Shown here one piece after another: positions 17,667-27,699 of a stretch of DNA of 64,000 nt. The notes under the pieces were generated by a model. The model had not been told where the DNA came from and made no database searches. It was given only the letters and a program-made list of their open reading frames with translations. Numbering within the stretch: the first letter of the stretch is position 1; each line of letters opens with the position of its first letter. A program made the translations under genes and the position numbers. Origin of the DNA: Xanthobacteraceae bacterium (GTDB lineage Bacteria > Pseudomonadota > Alphaproteobacteria > Rhizobiales > Xanthobacteraceae); the NCBI GenBank assembly GCA_019745775.1, contig JAIESR010000063.1, positions 1 to 64,000 on the forward strand, written 5' to 3'.

Positions 17667-18329
17667 TCAGCGCGGCTTCAGCCGCTCGACCGCCGGCAGA
17701 AGAATGACGGCGGCGAGGATCGTCACCACCAGCGTGACAAGCTCGACCGTGAGCTCCTGCGCAAAGCCGGATTGCGGCCCGTAGATGACCGCCGGCACGA
17801 TCAGCGCGAACAGCAGGCCTGCAAGTGCGCAGCAGCCGATCCACCGGCCGAGCCCGCTTGCGGCGGGACGCAGGATCAGCGCCTGCAGCGATCCGACAGC
17901 CGTGCTGATCACGACACCCGCAATGGCCGCGCCGAACATGAGGCCCAGGACGACGGCGGTTTCGACCGGACCCGGATCGGTCGGGATTTCCGGCGTGAGC
18001 CAGGCAAACGCGGATACCGATCCGAACACCGCGCCGAACACGACGTAGAGCGCGAGCCAGGTGCGCATCGGGAATGCCGGCAGCTTGCTGCGCAACACCA
18101 CGCCCGAGAGATAGCCCAGCACGAGCAGGCCGGCGCTCAGCGCCCCGGTCGCAAACAGCACAAAGACCGTCTGGAGGGCGCCGGAAGCGCCCTTCTCATT
18201 GACGCCGAGCGCCTGGCCGATCAGGAACGCGACGAACGTCAGCGCGACATTGATCACGGCGCCGATCGCATTGGCCTTGATCCACTGGGAGCCGATGCTT
18301 CGATGCACGGTGTGCGACCCGTTGCTCAT
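17667..18329 (-). CDS. Membrane protein of unknown function, paralogue A
   Basis: This 220-residue protein has about six hydrophobic segments and is not recognised. It shares with the next gene upstream the blocks GSQWIKANAIG, LRSKLPAFPM, WLTPE, VGSLQALILRPAA and YGPQSG.A.EL, so the two are tandem duplicates. The gene is nine bases downstream of paralogue B and on the same strand as phaB, so it is probably cotranscribed with the PHB genes. It is convergent with the DUF985 cupin gene, three bases away. Confidence 0.75.
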   Translation of the reverse strand: MSNGSHTVHRSIGSQWIKANAIGAVINVALTFVAFLIGQALGVNEKGASGALQTVFVLFATGALSAGLLVLGYLSGVVLRSKLPAFPMRTWLALYVVFGAVFGSVSAFAWLTPEIPTDPGPVETAVVLGLMFGAAIAGVVISTAVGSLQALILRPAASGLGRWIGCCALAGLLFALIVPAVIYGPQSGFAQELTVELVTLVVTILAAVILLPAVERLKPR

Positions 18330-18338
18330 ACCATCACG

Positions 18339-19004
18339 TCAGCGCGGCTGCAGCCGCAGCACCGCAGGCAGCATGACGAAGGCCTGAAAGATCATCAGCG
18401 CCCATATCACGAACTCGCTCGTCAGCTCTCGTGCGAGCCCCGATTGGGGCCCGTAAAGTCCCGCTATCAGCGCAACAAGCGTAACGGGTGCACCGGCGAA
18501 GGTGGCGCACGCTATCCAAAGACCGAGGCCTTGCGCGGCGGGGCGGAGAATGAGCGCCTGCAGCGACCCAACCACAACCGAGATAATTGAGCTTATGACG
18601 ACACTGCCAATTGCAGCCGCGACAATATCCGCTCTCACGGAATCGAGATTTTGCTCAGTTTCTGGCGTTAGCCAGCTAAAGGCTTGGACCAAGCTCGAGA
18701 TCACGCTGAGGACGAAGTACAAAGCAAGCCAACGCTGCATCGGGAACGCCGGCAGCTTGGTGCGAAGTACAACGGCGGACAGGTAACCTAACACAAGAAA
18801 ACTGCTCGTCATTGCGGCGCTTGCAACCACGACAAATGCTGTCTGGAGCCCGACGGATGCCGGCGGCCTATTGATCCCGAGAACCTGCCCAGCCGGGAAC
18901 GAGGCAGATGCCGACGCCGTCCACAGGGTGACTCCGATCGCGTTGGCCTTGATCCACTGGGAGCCGATCGTCGGACGCGTCGTACCGTCCGGCGCGATGG
19001 TCAC
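18339..19004 (-). CDS. Membrane protein of unknown function, paralogue B, coupled to phaB
   Basis: This 221-residue protein with about six hydrophobic segments is a tandem paralogue of the next gene, with the same order of conserved blocks (IGSQWIKANAIG, LRTKLPAFPM, WLTPET, VGSLQALILRPAA, YGPQSGLARELT). The GTG start at 19004 overlaps the phaB stop by four bases (GTGA), good evidence for translational coupling to acetoacetyl-CoA reductase. Its base composition looks less GC-rich than phaB. No known domain was recognised. Confidence 0.75.
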   Translation of the reverse strand: MTIAPDGTTRPTIGSQWIKANAIGVTLWTASASASFPAGQVLGINRPPASVGLQTAFVVVASAAMTSSFLVLGYLSAVVLRTKLPAFPMQRWLALYFVLSVISSLVQAFSWLTPETEQNLDSVRADIVAAAIGSVVISSIISVVVGSLQALILRPAAQGLGLWIACATFAGAPVTLVALIAGLYGPQSGLARELTSEFVIWALMIFQAFVMLPAVLRLQPR

Positions 19005-19726
19005 ATCATCACCTGCCCGCCGTTGGCGGACAGCGTCGAGCCGGTGATCAGGCCGGCGTCGTCGGAGGCCAGGAACACCACGCAGCGCGCGATCTCGTCG
19101 GGCTCGCCGAGGCGGCCGAGCGGGATCAGCGGAATGATGTTCTTGTCGAGGACCTCCTTCGGCACCGCCTTGACCATCTCGGTCGCGATATAGCCCGGGC
19201 AGATCGCATTCACGGTGATGCCTGCGCGCGCGCTCTCCTGCGCCAGCGCCTTGGTGAAACCGAGCTCGCCGGCCTTGGCGGCGGAGTAATTCGCCTGCCC
19301 CATCTGGCCCTTCTGGCCGTTGATCGAGGAGATGTTGATGATGCGGCCGAACTTGCGCTCGCGCATGCCCTCGATCACCGGCCGGCACATGTTGAACAGC
19401 GAGCTGAGGTTGGTGTTGATGACGTCGCTCCACTGCTCCGGCTTCATGCGGTGGAACATGGTGTCGCGGGTGATGCCGGCATTGTTGACCAGCACCTCGA
19501 CCGGGCCGAGATCGGTCTCGACCTGTTTCAGGCCGTCGGCGCACGACTGATATGAGGAGACGTCCCACTTGTAGACCGGAATGCCGGTATCGGCCTTGAA
19601 CTTCTGCGCGGCCTCGTCATTGCCGCCGTAGTTCGCGGCGACATTGTAGCCGGCGGCTTTCAGCGCCTTGGAGATCGCCTCGCCGATTCCACGTGTTCCC
19701 CCCGTCACCACCGCAACACGCGCCAT
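19001..19726 (-). CDS. phaB: Acetoacetyl-CoA reductase
   Basis: PhaB reduces acetoacetyl-CoA to (R)-3-hydroxybutyryl-CoA with NADPH for polyhydroxybutyrate synthesis. The 241-residue SDR protein starts MARVAVVTGGTRGIGEAI, with the TGGxxxGIG cofactor motif near residue 8, then NNAGITRDTMFHRM, ISSINGQKGQMGQANYSAAKAG (catalytic Ser, Tyr and Lys) and a C-terminal LSANGGQVMM, all typical of PhaB. It lies 100 bases downstream of phaA and its stop overlaps a membrane protein gene. Confidence 0.96.
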   Translation of the reverse strand: MARVAVVTGGTRGIGEAISKALKAAGYNVAANYGGNDEAAQKFKADTGIPVYKWDVSSYQSCADGLKQVETDLGPVEVLVNNAGITRDTMFHRMKPEQWSDVINTNLSSLFNMCRPVIEGMRERKFGRIINISSINGQKGQMGQANYSAAKAGELGFTKALAQESARAGITVNAICPGYIATEMVKAVPKEVLDKNIIPLIPLGRLGEPDEIARCVVFLASDDAGLITGSTLSANGGQVMM

Positions 19727-19826
19727 GATTACGCTCCTCCCTGTCGGATGAATCCCGGCCGGATCGGTTCCCGCGATCCGCGCCCGTTTCTTTTCAAAGC
19801 CAGCTTAGAAGCCACGAAAGGCGTTT

Positions 19827-21080
<1,254 letters not shown>

Positions 21081-21273
21081 TTAACGGCTCCAATTCTTGA
21101 TTAGACATGGCCGTCCCGTTGAACCCTGTCAATTGGAAGCCCTGCGGACCAGCTTTGCGGTTCAGCCCGGTCAAAGGCCTGGTGTTCCCGCCCCAAATGG
21201 CTGACAAAACGATGGCTTGCCCGCTTGGAAAAGGTCTATGCTCCAAAGCCGGGGCTGGAGTTGACGTCGAACA

Positions 21274-21483
21274 ATGACTGAGGCCGGGACACCGCTGGGC
21301 ATCAACAGATACGCCAATCGGCGGCTCTACGATCCGGTCGCGGGCGCCTATCGGACGCTCGGCGACCTGGCCGTCCTCGTTGAGGACGATGAGGATTTTG
21401 TCGTCGTCGGGGCCGGGACCGGCGGGGACATCACCCAGTCGGTGCTCAAACAGATCATTGTCGAGCGTAAGTACCATGGCTAA
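21274..21483 (+). CDS. Mini-PhaR: isolated PHB/PHA accumulation regulator DNA-binding domain
   Basis: This 69-residue protein consists only of the N-terminal DNA-binding domain of PhaR. It reads INRYANRRLYDPVAGAYRTL and later EDFVVVGAGTGGDITQSVLKQI, matching KKYANRRLYNTGTSSYVTL and EDFVVYDAKTGDDITRSVLAQI in the full-length PhaR just downstream. It ends after ERKYHG, and its last eight bases overlap the phaR start, so phaR is probably translated by coupling. As the domain is repeated in full in phaR, this is a truncated duplicate, not a frameshifted 5' end. It could compete for operators, form mixed dimers or be a decaying copy. Confidence 0.75.
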   Translation: MTEAGTPLGINRYANRRLYDPVAGAYRTLGDLAVLVEDDEDFVVVGAGTGGDITQSVLKQIIVERKYHG

Positions 21484-22078
21484 TCCATCGGAACCCGTCA
21501 CCATCAAGAAGTACGCCAACCGGCGGCTCTACAACACGGGCACTTCGAGCTACGTCACGCTCGAAGACCTCGCCGCGATGGTGAAGGCCGGCGAAGACTT
21601 CGTGGTCTACGACGCCAAGACCGGCGACGACATCACCCGATCGGTGCTGGCGCAGATCATCTTCGAGCAGGAGAACAAGGAAGGGCAGAACCTTCTGCCC
21701 ATCAACTTCCTGCGTCAGCTGATCCGCTTCTACGGCGATTCCATGCAGATGCTGGTTCCGCGCTATCTCGAAGCCTCGATCGAGTCGCTGACGCGCGAGC
21801 AGGAGAAGTTCCGCCAGCAGATCGCGCAGGCTTTCGGCACGGGCGCGTTCGGCTCGCTGGGCCCGCTCGAAGATCAGGTACGGCGCAACATGGAGATGTT
21901 CCAGCGCGCCTTCACGATGTTCACGCCGTTCGCCAAGCGTGAAGGCCAAGGCACCGACGCGCCGCCGCGGCCGGCCGGCGCCGGCGGTGGCGGAACCGAC
22001 GAGATCGACGATCTCAAACGCCAGATGGAGGAGATGCAGAAGCGTCTCGACCGCCTCGGGAACAAGGATAACGGCTGA
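21476..22078 (+). CDS. phaR: Polyhydroxyalkanoate synthesis repressor PhaR
   Basis: PhaR represses phasin and PHB genes and is released when it binds nascent PHB granules. The 200-residue protein has the PHB accumulation regulator DNA-binding domain (about residues 8-70), then a second region with LLPINFLRQLIRFYGDSMQMLVPRYLEASIE, which contacts PHB or mediates oligomerisation, and a C-terminal coiled coil (DEIDDLKRQMEEMQKRLDRL). It starts inside the end of the mini-PhaR gene and is divergent from phaAB. Confidence 0.95.
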   Translation: MANPSEPVTIKKYANRRLYNTGTSSYVTLEDLAAMVKAGEDFVVYDAKTGDDITRSVLAQIIFEQENKEGQNLLPINFLRQLIRFYGDSMQMLVPRYLEASIESLTREQEKFRQQIAQAFGTGAFGSLGPLEDQVRRNMEMFQRAFTMFTPFAKREGQGTDAPPRPAGAGGGGTDEIDDLKRQMEEMQKRLDRLGNKDNG

Positions 22079-22093
22079 CGGCGATAAGCCTGC

Positions 22094-23881
22094 TCAGGCG
22101 GAGTTGGCTTGTACCGTGGGCGCAGCGTGCGCCCACGGCCGCGCCAGCGACGCCCGCCCGACTAGCGCACCTTGCAGATAGTCGCAGCCCCAGTCCGCTA
22201 GGATTGCGGCCGACTCCTCATCCTGCACCCACTCCGCGACCGTCTCGAGCCCAAGCCGCCGCGCCAGATCGATGAGCGTCTGCACGAAGGCACGGTCGTC
22301 CTCGGAGCGCTTGAGGTTCTCCACGAACGAGCCGTCGACCTTCACGATGTCGACGCCGAGCTTGCGCAGGTTGCGGAACGAGGTGTAACCGGCGCCGAAA
22401 TCGTCGATCGCGATGCGGCAGCCGAGGTCCTTCACCCGCGCGACGAAGCCCTTGGCGTCATCGATGTCCTGGATCGCGGTCGTCTCGGTAATCTCGACGG
22501 TGAGCCGCTCGGCCATGCCGGAATGGGAACGCAGCGCAGCGCCGAGCGACGCCCACCAGTCCGGATCGACGGTCGAGGCGGCCGACAGATTGAGCGATGC
22601 CCTGAGGTTCGGCGCGATGGCCAGCTCGTTGAGGACCAGCTCGAGCACGCGGTTGTCGAGCAGGCGCACGAGACCAAGCCTTTCGGCGAGCGGCACCACG
22701 TCATCGACCGCCAGCAGGCTGCCGGCGTCGCGGCGCACGCGCATGAGGCACTCATAAAAGGCAGGCTGGCGCGAAGCGATCGCCACCACCGGTTCGTAGA
22801 CCAGGAACAGCCGTCGGTCGTTCAGCGCCTTGATGATTTCGTCGGTGGCGCGGACGTTTTCCCTGCGCTGCGCGTCCCGTTCCGGATTGGGCTGATAAGC
22901 CTGGAACGAGCCGCGCCGTTTGGCCTTGGCGCTGTCGAGCGCATCCTGCGCGCGTGCCAGCACCTCGGCCACGGTGCGGGCGTAGCGCGGCGCGGTGACG
23001 CCGCCGATGGTCACCGTCACGGCGACCGGACCGGCCGAGGTCTGCACCACGTGGTCGCGCGCACCGACCAGCAGGCGGTCGGCGGCAACCAGCATGTCGT
23101 CGAGCGTACAGTTGTTGAGGATCAGGCCGAACTTGTTGCCGGACAAGCGGCCGAGATGATCCTTGCCGCGCATCTGCGAGCGGATGCGTGTCGCCACCGC
23201 GGCGATCACCTCATCGGCGATGTTGAAACCATAGGCCTCGTTGATGCGGCCGAGATTGTCGATGGCGGCGAGCATGAAGCCGCAGGAGGAGCGCAGCTTC
23301 AGCGCTTCCGCGATGGTCGCTTCCAGCACCGAGGTCATGTGCCAACGGTTCATCTCGTTGGTGAGGCCGTCGTAGCGTGAAAGATAAGCGAGCTGCTGCT
23401 CCTGCTCGCGCCGTGCGTCGATCACCCGCACGATCCCGTGCGCCCGCGCCGGCGTTCCGTCAGCGCCGGAAAACCAGCGGCCCGAATCCTCGATCCAGTG
23501 CAGCGGCGCGGAATCCGGCGTCGGCTTGAGCGCGTACTGCACCTCATAAGGCACGCCGGAGCCGTCGTCTTTCATGCCGGATTGCATGACGGCGTCAAAC
23601 CGCGACCGCCCGTCCTTGTGTTCGATCAGCCGGGCATAAGAGCCACCGCTTGCGATCGACGTAGTGTCGCCTACTTCCAGAACTTCCCGGGCATTCGCGC
23701 CCCAGGAGAGCGCATCGGTTGCGAGATCCCACGCATAGGGGACGGCGCCGGTCGATGCGAAGATCTCGTCCGGATTGATTGGCGTGGGGGTCGAGGCATC
23801 GGCCGCGTGTCCGGTGCGACGCGGTCCGCTCCTCTCTCGGTCGTTCCGACCGTCGGCACCTGTCCGATTCCGGGTGGCCAC
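22094..23881 (-). CDS. PAS-like/GGDEF/EAL protein with degenerate GGDEF site
   Basis: This is a putative cyclic di-GMP phosphodiesterase of about 595 residues. After a variable start there is a PAS-like region, then a GGDEF domain whose signature reads SGNKF (residues 247-251), so diguanylate cyclase activity is unlikely. An EAL domain starts near residue 374: the signature is ECL (377-379), but other catalytic blocks look intact (LNLSAAS, EITETT, AIDDFGAGYTSF, KVDGSFV, ETVAEWV, LQGALVG). The GTG at 23881 with GGGGA upstream is preferred; an ATG at 24010 would add 43 residues across an AT-rich stretch that looks intergenic. No membrane segment is seen, so it is probably cytoplasmic. Confidence 0.85.
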   Translation of the reverse strand: MATRNRTGADGRNDRERSGPRRTGHAADASTPTPINPDEIFASTGAVPYAWDLATDALSWGANAREVLEVGDTTSIASGGSYARLIEHKDGRSRFDAVMQSGMKDDGSGVPYEVQYALKPTPDSAPLHWIEDSGRWFSGADGTPARAHGIVRVIDARREQEQQLAYLSRYDGLTNEMNRWHMTSVLEATIAEALKLRSSCGFMLAAIDNLGRINEAYGFNIADEVIAAVATRIRSQMRGKDHLGRLSGNKFGLILNNCTLDDMLVAADRLLVGARDHVVQTSAGPVAVTVTIGGVTAPRYARTVAEVLARAQDALDSAKAKRRGSFQAYQPNPERDAQRRENVRATDEIIKALNDRRLFLVYEPVVAIASRQPAFYECLMRVRRDAGSLLAVDDVVPLAERLGLVRLLDNRVLELVLNELAIAPNLRASLNLSAASTVDPDWWASLGAALRSHSGMAERLTVEITETTAIQDIDDAKGFVARVKDLGCRIAIDDFGAGYTSFRNLRKLGVDIVKVDGSFVENLKRSEDDRAFVQTLIDLARRLGLETVAEWVQDEESAAILADWGCDYLQGALVGRASLARPWAHAAPTVQANSA

Positions 23882-24098
23882 GCTGTCCCCGCTTGGCTCG
23901 TCTGGCCGCAGGCGGGAACGGGCAAGCCCGCGGCGGGTTGCGGCCAAATTGGCGGAAAACCTTAAATTAATTGGAAACCGCAAGGCCGCCTGCGGGCCGG
24001 TTCGCGGCAATGCTTAACGCGTCCGCGCGACGGCACGCAGCTTGCGATCCGACCTCCGAAGCGGCGGGATTGTCCCGATCCGCGACATCGGGCGTCTC

Positions 24099-24362
24099 AT
24101 GCGGGTCAGCGTTACCGGGGATTCACCATCAGCGACCGGCCGAAGCCTTGTCCCGGTAACCGGGCTCGGGACGGCACGCGGAAGTTCTCCGTGCCGTCAC
24201 CATCAGCGGCCGTCGGCGGCCTTCCTTGCCCAGCTCGTCGCCAGCGCGCAGGGTGCGCCACAGACGCGCGCGCGCCGCCGCGCCAGCGCCGGTGATGCCG
24301 CCGCGCTCTACGCAGCCGCGGCCGTGATCGCGCGGCCGGGCGTCATGAGGGTATGGATGTAA
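24099..24362 (+). CDS. Small conserved protein of unknown function
   Basis: This is a probable 87-residue protein. The C-terminal half carries a pattern that I recognise from short Bradyrhizobium-type hypothetical proteins: SAAFLAQLVASAQGAPQTR, then an RRR cluster and an alanine-rich segment with a conserved Tyr. The N-terminal part is variable. An in-frame ATG at 24042 would add 19 residues. It is convergent with the next membrane protein gene, seven bases away. No function is known. Confidence 0.55.
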   Translation: MRVSVTGDSPSATGRSLVPVTGLGTARGSSPCRHHQRPSAAFLAQLVASAQGAPQTRARRRASAGDAAALYAAAAVIARPGVMRVWM

Positions 24363-24369
24363 GAAAGGT

Positions 24370-24789
24370 TCAGGCGCCGGGCGCCAGGTGCTCGGGCCGG
24401 TCGACCGCGATGTCGCGCTGCGCGGTCCGAATGGTGACGGTGAAGCCGCCGAGCACGTCGACGCAGCTCAGCGCCAGCAGCATCAGGAACGTCGCGGATG
24501 CCGCGCGCGGCACCGCGATGAACACGACGATCATCACGATGAACAACACGAACGACAGGATATGGTCCATGATCGCGCGGCTGGCCAACCGCGTCGCCTT
24601 GAGGATCTCGAGATAGAGCAGAACGATACCCAGGAGCACGAGGAGATCACCGGTCGATACCGCCATGCTCCGTCCCGCCAAGAGCGGTACGCTAAACACC
24701 TTCGTGTCGAAGTTCATGTCCAGCAGGTACGCCGCCATCAGGTAGAGGGCGAACGGAATCAGGAGCAGCGGAAAGGCGATCAGGTACAT
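24370..24789 (-). CDS. Four-helix membrane protein of unknown function
   Basis: This 139-residue protein begins MYLIAFPLLLIPFALYLMAAYLL and has four hydrophobic segments (about residues 3-23, 47-65, 73-93 and 97-118). The C-terminal tail contains RTAQRDIAVDRPEHL and is probably cytoplasmic. It is on the same strand as rpmF and mtgA, 74 bases downstream of rpmF. The domain is not recognised, though the clean layout and good start support a real gene. Confidence 0.75.
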   Translation of the reverse strand: MYLIAFPLLLIPFALYLMAAYLLDMNFDTKVFSVPLLAGRSMAVSTGDLLVLLGIVLLYLEILKATRLASRAIMDHILSFVLFIVMIVVFIAVPRAASATFLMLLALSCVDVLGGFTVTIRTAQRDIAVDRPEHLAPGA

Positions 24790-24863
24790 GATGGCGTTGC
24801 TCCCTTCGTGTCGGCATGGCGATGGCCGTCCACAATTGACGGCCGCGCAATATAGCGACTCTA

Positions 24864-25049
24864 CTAGGCTTCCGTCTTCGCCTTCAGTACCTGCCGGCCC
24901 TTGTACATGCCGGTCTTGAGATCGATGTGATGCGGGCGGCGCAGCTCACCGGAGTCCTTGTCCTCGACATAGGTCGGCCGCTTCAGCGCGTCGGCGGAGC
25001 GGCGCATTCCACGCCGGGACGGTGAGGTTTTTCGCTTGGGGACGGCCAT
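24864..25049 (-). CDS. rpmF: 50S ribosomal protein L32
   Basis: The 61-residue L32 starts [22 protein letters not shown], the hallmark of this large-subunit ribosomal protein, and ends with the alphaproteobacterial form [18 protein letters not shown]. Zinc-binding cysteines are absent, as is normal in this group. The ATG at 25049 has GGAG eight bases upstream. It lies between mtgA and a small membrane protein gene on the same strand. Confidence 0.97.
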   Translation of the reverse strand: MAVPKRKTSPSRRGMRRSADALKRPTYVEDKDSGELRRPHHIDLKTGMYKGRQVLKAKTEA

Positions 25050-25136
25050 TTCAAGAAGCTCCTGGTCTGTGCCGCGCACGGATGTCTTGGGAAGCCGGGC
25101 TTATAGAGGATGGGCCGGCCAAACGCTAGGGGCTGG

Positions 25137-25841
25137 CTAGAGCGTGTTCCGGGGCTTTCTGGGGCCTTCGATGCAGGCCGTGCGCGCCTCGAACCGGGCC
25201 GCGCGGGTTTCATAAATCCCCGCCAGCCGGCGCACGTTGGCCGAGGGATTGCGCGCGCTGCGCCCCCTGGGACCGGGGAGGACGGCGGCCATCAGGGCGG
25301 CCTCGCGGGGGCTCAGCTGGCGCGCCGATTTGTTGAAGGCATGACGAGCCCCGGCCTCGGCGCCGAACTGCCCGTTCGGTCCCCATTCGGCGATGTTGAG
25401 GTAGATCTCGAGCACGCGGCGCTTGGGCAGCACCAGGTCGATCCACACCGCCAGAGGGAGCTCCAGCGCTTTGCGCACGTAGCTGCGCCCCTGCCAGAGA
25501 AACAGGTTCTTGGCGACCTGCTGGGTGATGGTCGAACCGCCGCGCATTTCGGAAATGTCCTCGGCCTCGTAGAACGCCTCGCGCATGCCACGCCAGTCGA
25601 TGCCGTGGTGATTGCAGAAGCTGCCGTCCTCGGCCGAGATGACGGCGCGCGGCAGGCTCGGCGACATGCGGTCGAGCGGCACCACGGTGCGCTCCACGCG
25701 CTGGCCGATCATCCGGCGCCACAGCATCGCGGTGGAGATGGGATCGACGAACCGGTAAAACGGCGCGATCAGGTAGGGCAGCAGCACTAGCACAAGCACC
25801 GCGACAGCGACGATGCGCAGGAAACGAAAGGCCGTCGCCAT
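25137..25841 (-). CDS. mtgA: Monofunctional biosynthetic peptidoglycan transglycosylase
   Basis: MtgA polymerises lipid II into glycan strands without a transpeptidase domain. The 234-residue protein has one N-terminal membrane anchor ([18 protein letters not shown]) and the GT51 motifs [13 protein letters not shown] (with the catalytic Glu), [37 protein letters not shown] and [11 protein letters not shown]. The start at 25841 (MATAFRF) gives the normal length; upstream in-frame ATGs would put extra sequence before the anchor. Confidence 0.94.
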   Translation of the reverse strand: MATAFRFLRIVAVAVLVLVLLPYLIAPFYRFVDPISTAMLWRRMIGQRVERTVVPLDRMSPSLPRAVISAEDGSFCNHHGIDWRGMREAFYEAEDISEMRGGSTITQQVAKNLFLWQGRSYVRKALELPLAVWIDLVLPKRRVLEIYLNIAEWGPNGQFGAEAGARHAFNKSARQLSPREAALMAAVLPGPRGRSARNPSANVRRLAGIYETRAARFEARTACIEGPRKPRNTL

Positions 25842-25858
25842 CGCGTCAATCTGCCTTG

Positions 25859-27187
25859 CTAAGCCTGCTGCGTGGGGGCTGAGCTCGACCGCAACGAGGA
25901 GAGCCACGAACGGTTCGACGCCACCCAGTTGTAGATCGGATGACCGAACAGCCGGCTCAACACCGGGATGTAGAAGAACGGAACCTGCCACCACAGCCCG
26001 GGGACACGCAGCACGACGTAGCGGTAGGCCTCGAATCCCGGCAGCGCGCGACCGTCAGGCAGGACAAGGTAGAGCGCCTTCTCGACCTCGGCGTCGCTGA
26101 CCACCGGCGACGGATCAGCGCGAAAATTGCGCACCGAAATCTGCGCAAGACCGTCGAATGACAGGAACCACGCCATCGACCGAACGCAGAATCCGCAGCG
26201 GCCGTCGTAGATCATTTCCATGGCGCCGATCTTGCGCTTCCACCACTGGCCGAGCTCGAACAACCACTCGGGCCGCACGAAGCTCATGTGCCCCATGATC
26301 ATGACAAAGGAGAAATACGGCATCCCCATGAAGGTCGCGAACTGCGAATGGAGAAAGATCGCCGCAGCCAGGAGATACGGCCGCGTGGCGCGCTGCCAGA
26401 TCAGGAAAGGATAGGCGATCTCGATCAGCAGCGTCAGATAGGTTGCGACATTGACCAGCCAATAGTGGCGGGCGAACACGTCGAGCAGAAAGCCGTTGTA
26501 CATATCGTTGGCGACGAAGACCATCCAGATGGCATCTCCGTTCCACCAGTCGTCGCCTCTGACTTTCTCGATGCCGCTGTAGAAGAACAGCACCGCCATC
26601 TGGATCTGCATCAGGCGCGTGCAGGCATTGGCCCAGGGACTTCGGAACTGCGGAACGACCGCCGCGAGACCGGCGCGTTTCGCCGCGCGCACGACGCGCA
26701 GCCGGTCGAGGCTGATGGCGCGCCCGATCGGGGCGAAACACAGGATCAACAGCAGCGAGCCGAGGATCTTGTCGACACCATAGACCAGGATCGGATTGCG
26801 ATGGGCGTACGAGATCTGCCCGATCAGAACGATCCATTTGACCCACACCGTGCGCCAGCCAAGCATGAGCGAAGCGCAGCAGAACAGGAAGATCGCGTGG
26901 AAGATAATGAATTCCCAATCATGGCTCAGATGGAAGAACAGCGAATGCGTCCACTCGTCGATATCATCGAATAGCTGCGCGAGTGGCACCCACTCCCCGC
27001 TGCCCCAGAATATGCGCAGGTGCGGTGTCGCCAGTCCGTAGTTGATCAGCAACGCGCCGCCGACACCGATTCGCGTCAGCTCCAGCGGCGTGGTCGGGGC
27101 GCTCTCGAACCAGAAGCGCGTCCAAGCCTGGTTCAGGCCCGCCCAGATGCCGGCGATGGAGCGGGCGATCGCTACGAGCTGGGACAT
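25859..27187 (-). CDS. HTTM-domain membrane protein fused to a DCC1-like thiol-disulfide domain
   Basis: This 442-residue protein has two parts. Residues 1 to about 315 form a polytopic membrane region with the look of HTTM domains (related to vitamin K-dependent gamma-carboxylase), including [50 protein letters not shown] and [18 protein letters not shown]. The C-terminal part is a DCC1/DUF393-like domain with [11 protein letters not shown], whose CGFC cysteines are at 331 and 334 and could perform thiol-disulfide exchange. The start overlaps the end of a small upstream gene by 16 bases, so the two form a module. The substrate is unknown. Confidence 0.85.
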   Translation of the reverse strand: MSQLVAIARSIAGIWAGLNQAWTRFWFESAPTTPLELTRIGVGGALLINYGLATPHLRIFWGSGEWVPLAQLFDDIDEWTHSLFFHLSHDWEFIIFHAIFLFCCASLMLGWRTVWVKWIVLIGQISYAHRNPILVYGVDKILGSLLLILCFAPIGRAISLDRLRVVRAAKRAGLAAVVPQFRSPWANACTRLMQIQMAVLFFYSGIEKVRGDDWWNGDAIWMVFVANDMYNGFLLDVFARHYWLVNVATYLTLLIEIAYPFLIWQRATRPYLLAAAIFLHSQFATFMGMPYFSFVMIMGHMSFVRPEWLFELGQWWKRKIGAMEMIYDGRCGFCVRSMAWFLSFDGLAQISVRNFRADPSPVVSDAEVEKALYLVLPDGRALPGFEAYRYVVLRVPGLWWQVPFFYIPVLSRLFGHPIYNWVASNRSWLSSLRSSSAPTQQA

Positions 27188-27699
27188 GAGCCGCGCTCGA
27201 GCATGCTTTCGACAACGAACTCCGCATCCAGCGGGTGCCGGCCGGCGAGATGGTCCGCGGGCGTGAACTCCTGCTGCTGGATCAGCAGCAGCGTGACGGC
27301 GGACGGCCGCAGTGCGGCATGTTGCCGGCAGAGCGATGCGATGGCTCTGTTAGCGTAGCGATCGGGTGAGGCAATGATCGCGTCGTTCCACGCCCGAAAC
27401 CACCAGTACCCCGGATGATGCCAGTTCCAATGGTCGGTCGGGATGAAGGTCCGACGATCCCCGTCGACGCTCTCAACCACGTAACGCAACTGCTGACCCC
27501 TGCCGACATTCGGCGCATAGAAGTCCCACTTGCTGTTCAGCCTGAACAACGTCAGGTATGGGTCGAACACCCGCCGCAAGGATTGCGCCAGCGCGCTGTT
27601 GTCGGATGCCGGCGCGACCAAGATGGCCATGGTGTGCCACACGACGAACGCCGACATCGCCATGAAGACGAGGCGCTCCCGCAGCTCCTGCCAGCCCAT
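27172..27699 (-). CDS. HTTM-partner protein of unknown function
   Basis: This 175-residue protein has one N-terminal hydrophobic segment (LVFMAMSAFVVWHTMAILV) and then a soluble region, probably periplasmic, with the motif KWDFYAPNVGRGQQLRYVVE. Small proteins with W-x-FAPN-like motifs are often encoded beside HTTM genes, and here the two reading frames overlap by 16 bases. It may be the soluble partner of the HTTM-DCC1 protein. The family name and role are uncertain. Confidence 0.7.
   Translation of the reverse strand: MGWQELRERLVFMAMSAFVVWHTMAILVAPASDNSALAQSLRRVFDPYLTLFRLNSKWDFYAPNVGRGQQLRYVVESVDGDRRTFIPTDHWNWHHPGYWWFRAWNDAIIASPDRYANRAIASLCRQHAALRPSAVTLLLIQQQEFTPADHLAGRHPLDAEFVVESMLERGSCPSS

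Noticed and set aside
18339-19568. A 409-residue protein joining membrane paralogue B to part of phaB
   Set aside because: The N-terminal part is a shadow frame of phaB; the GTG at 19004 overlapping the phaB stop is a better start.
21274-22078. A frameshifted single phaR gene
   Set aside because: The DNA-binding domain is present twice in full, so the first frame is a partial duplicate and not the broken 5' end of phaR.
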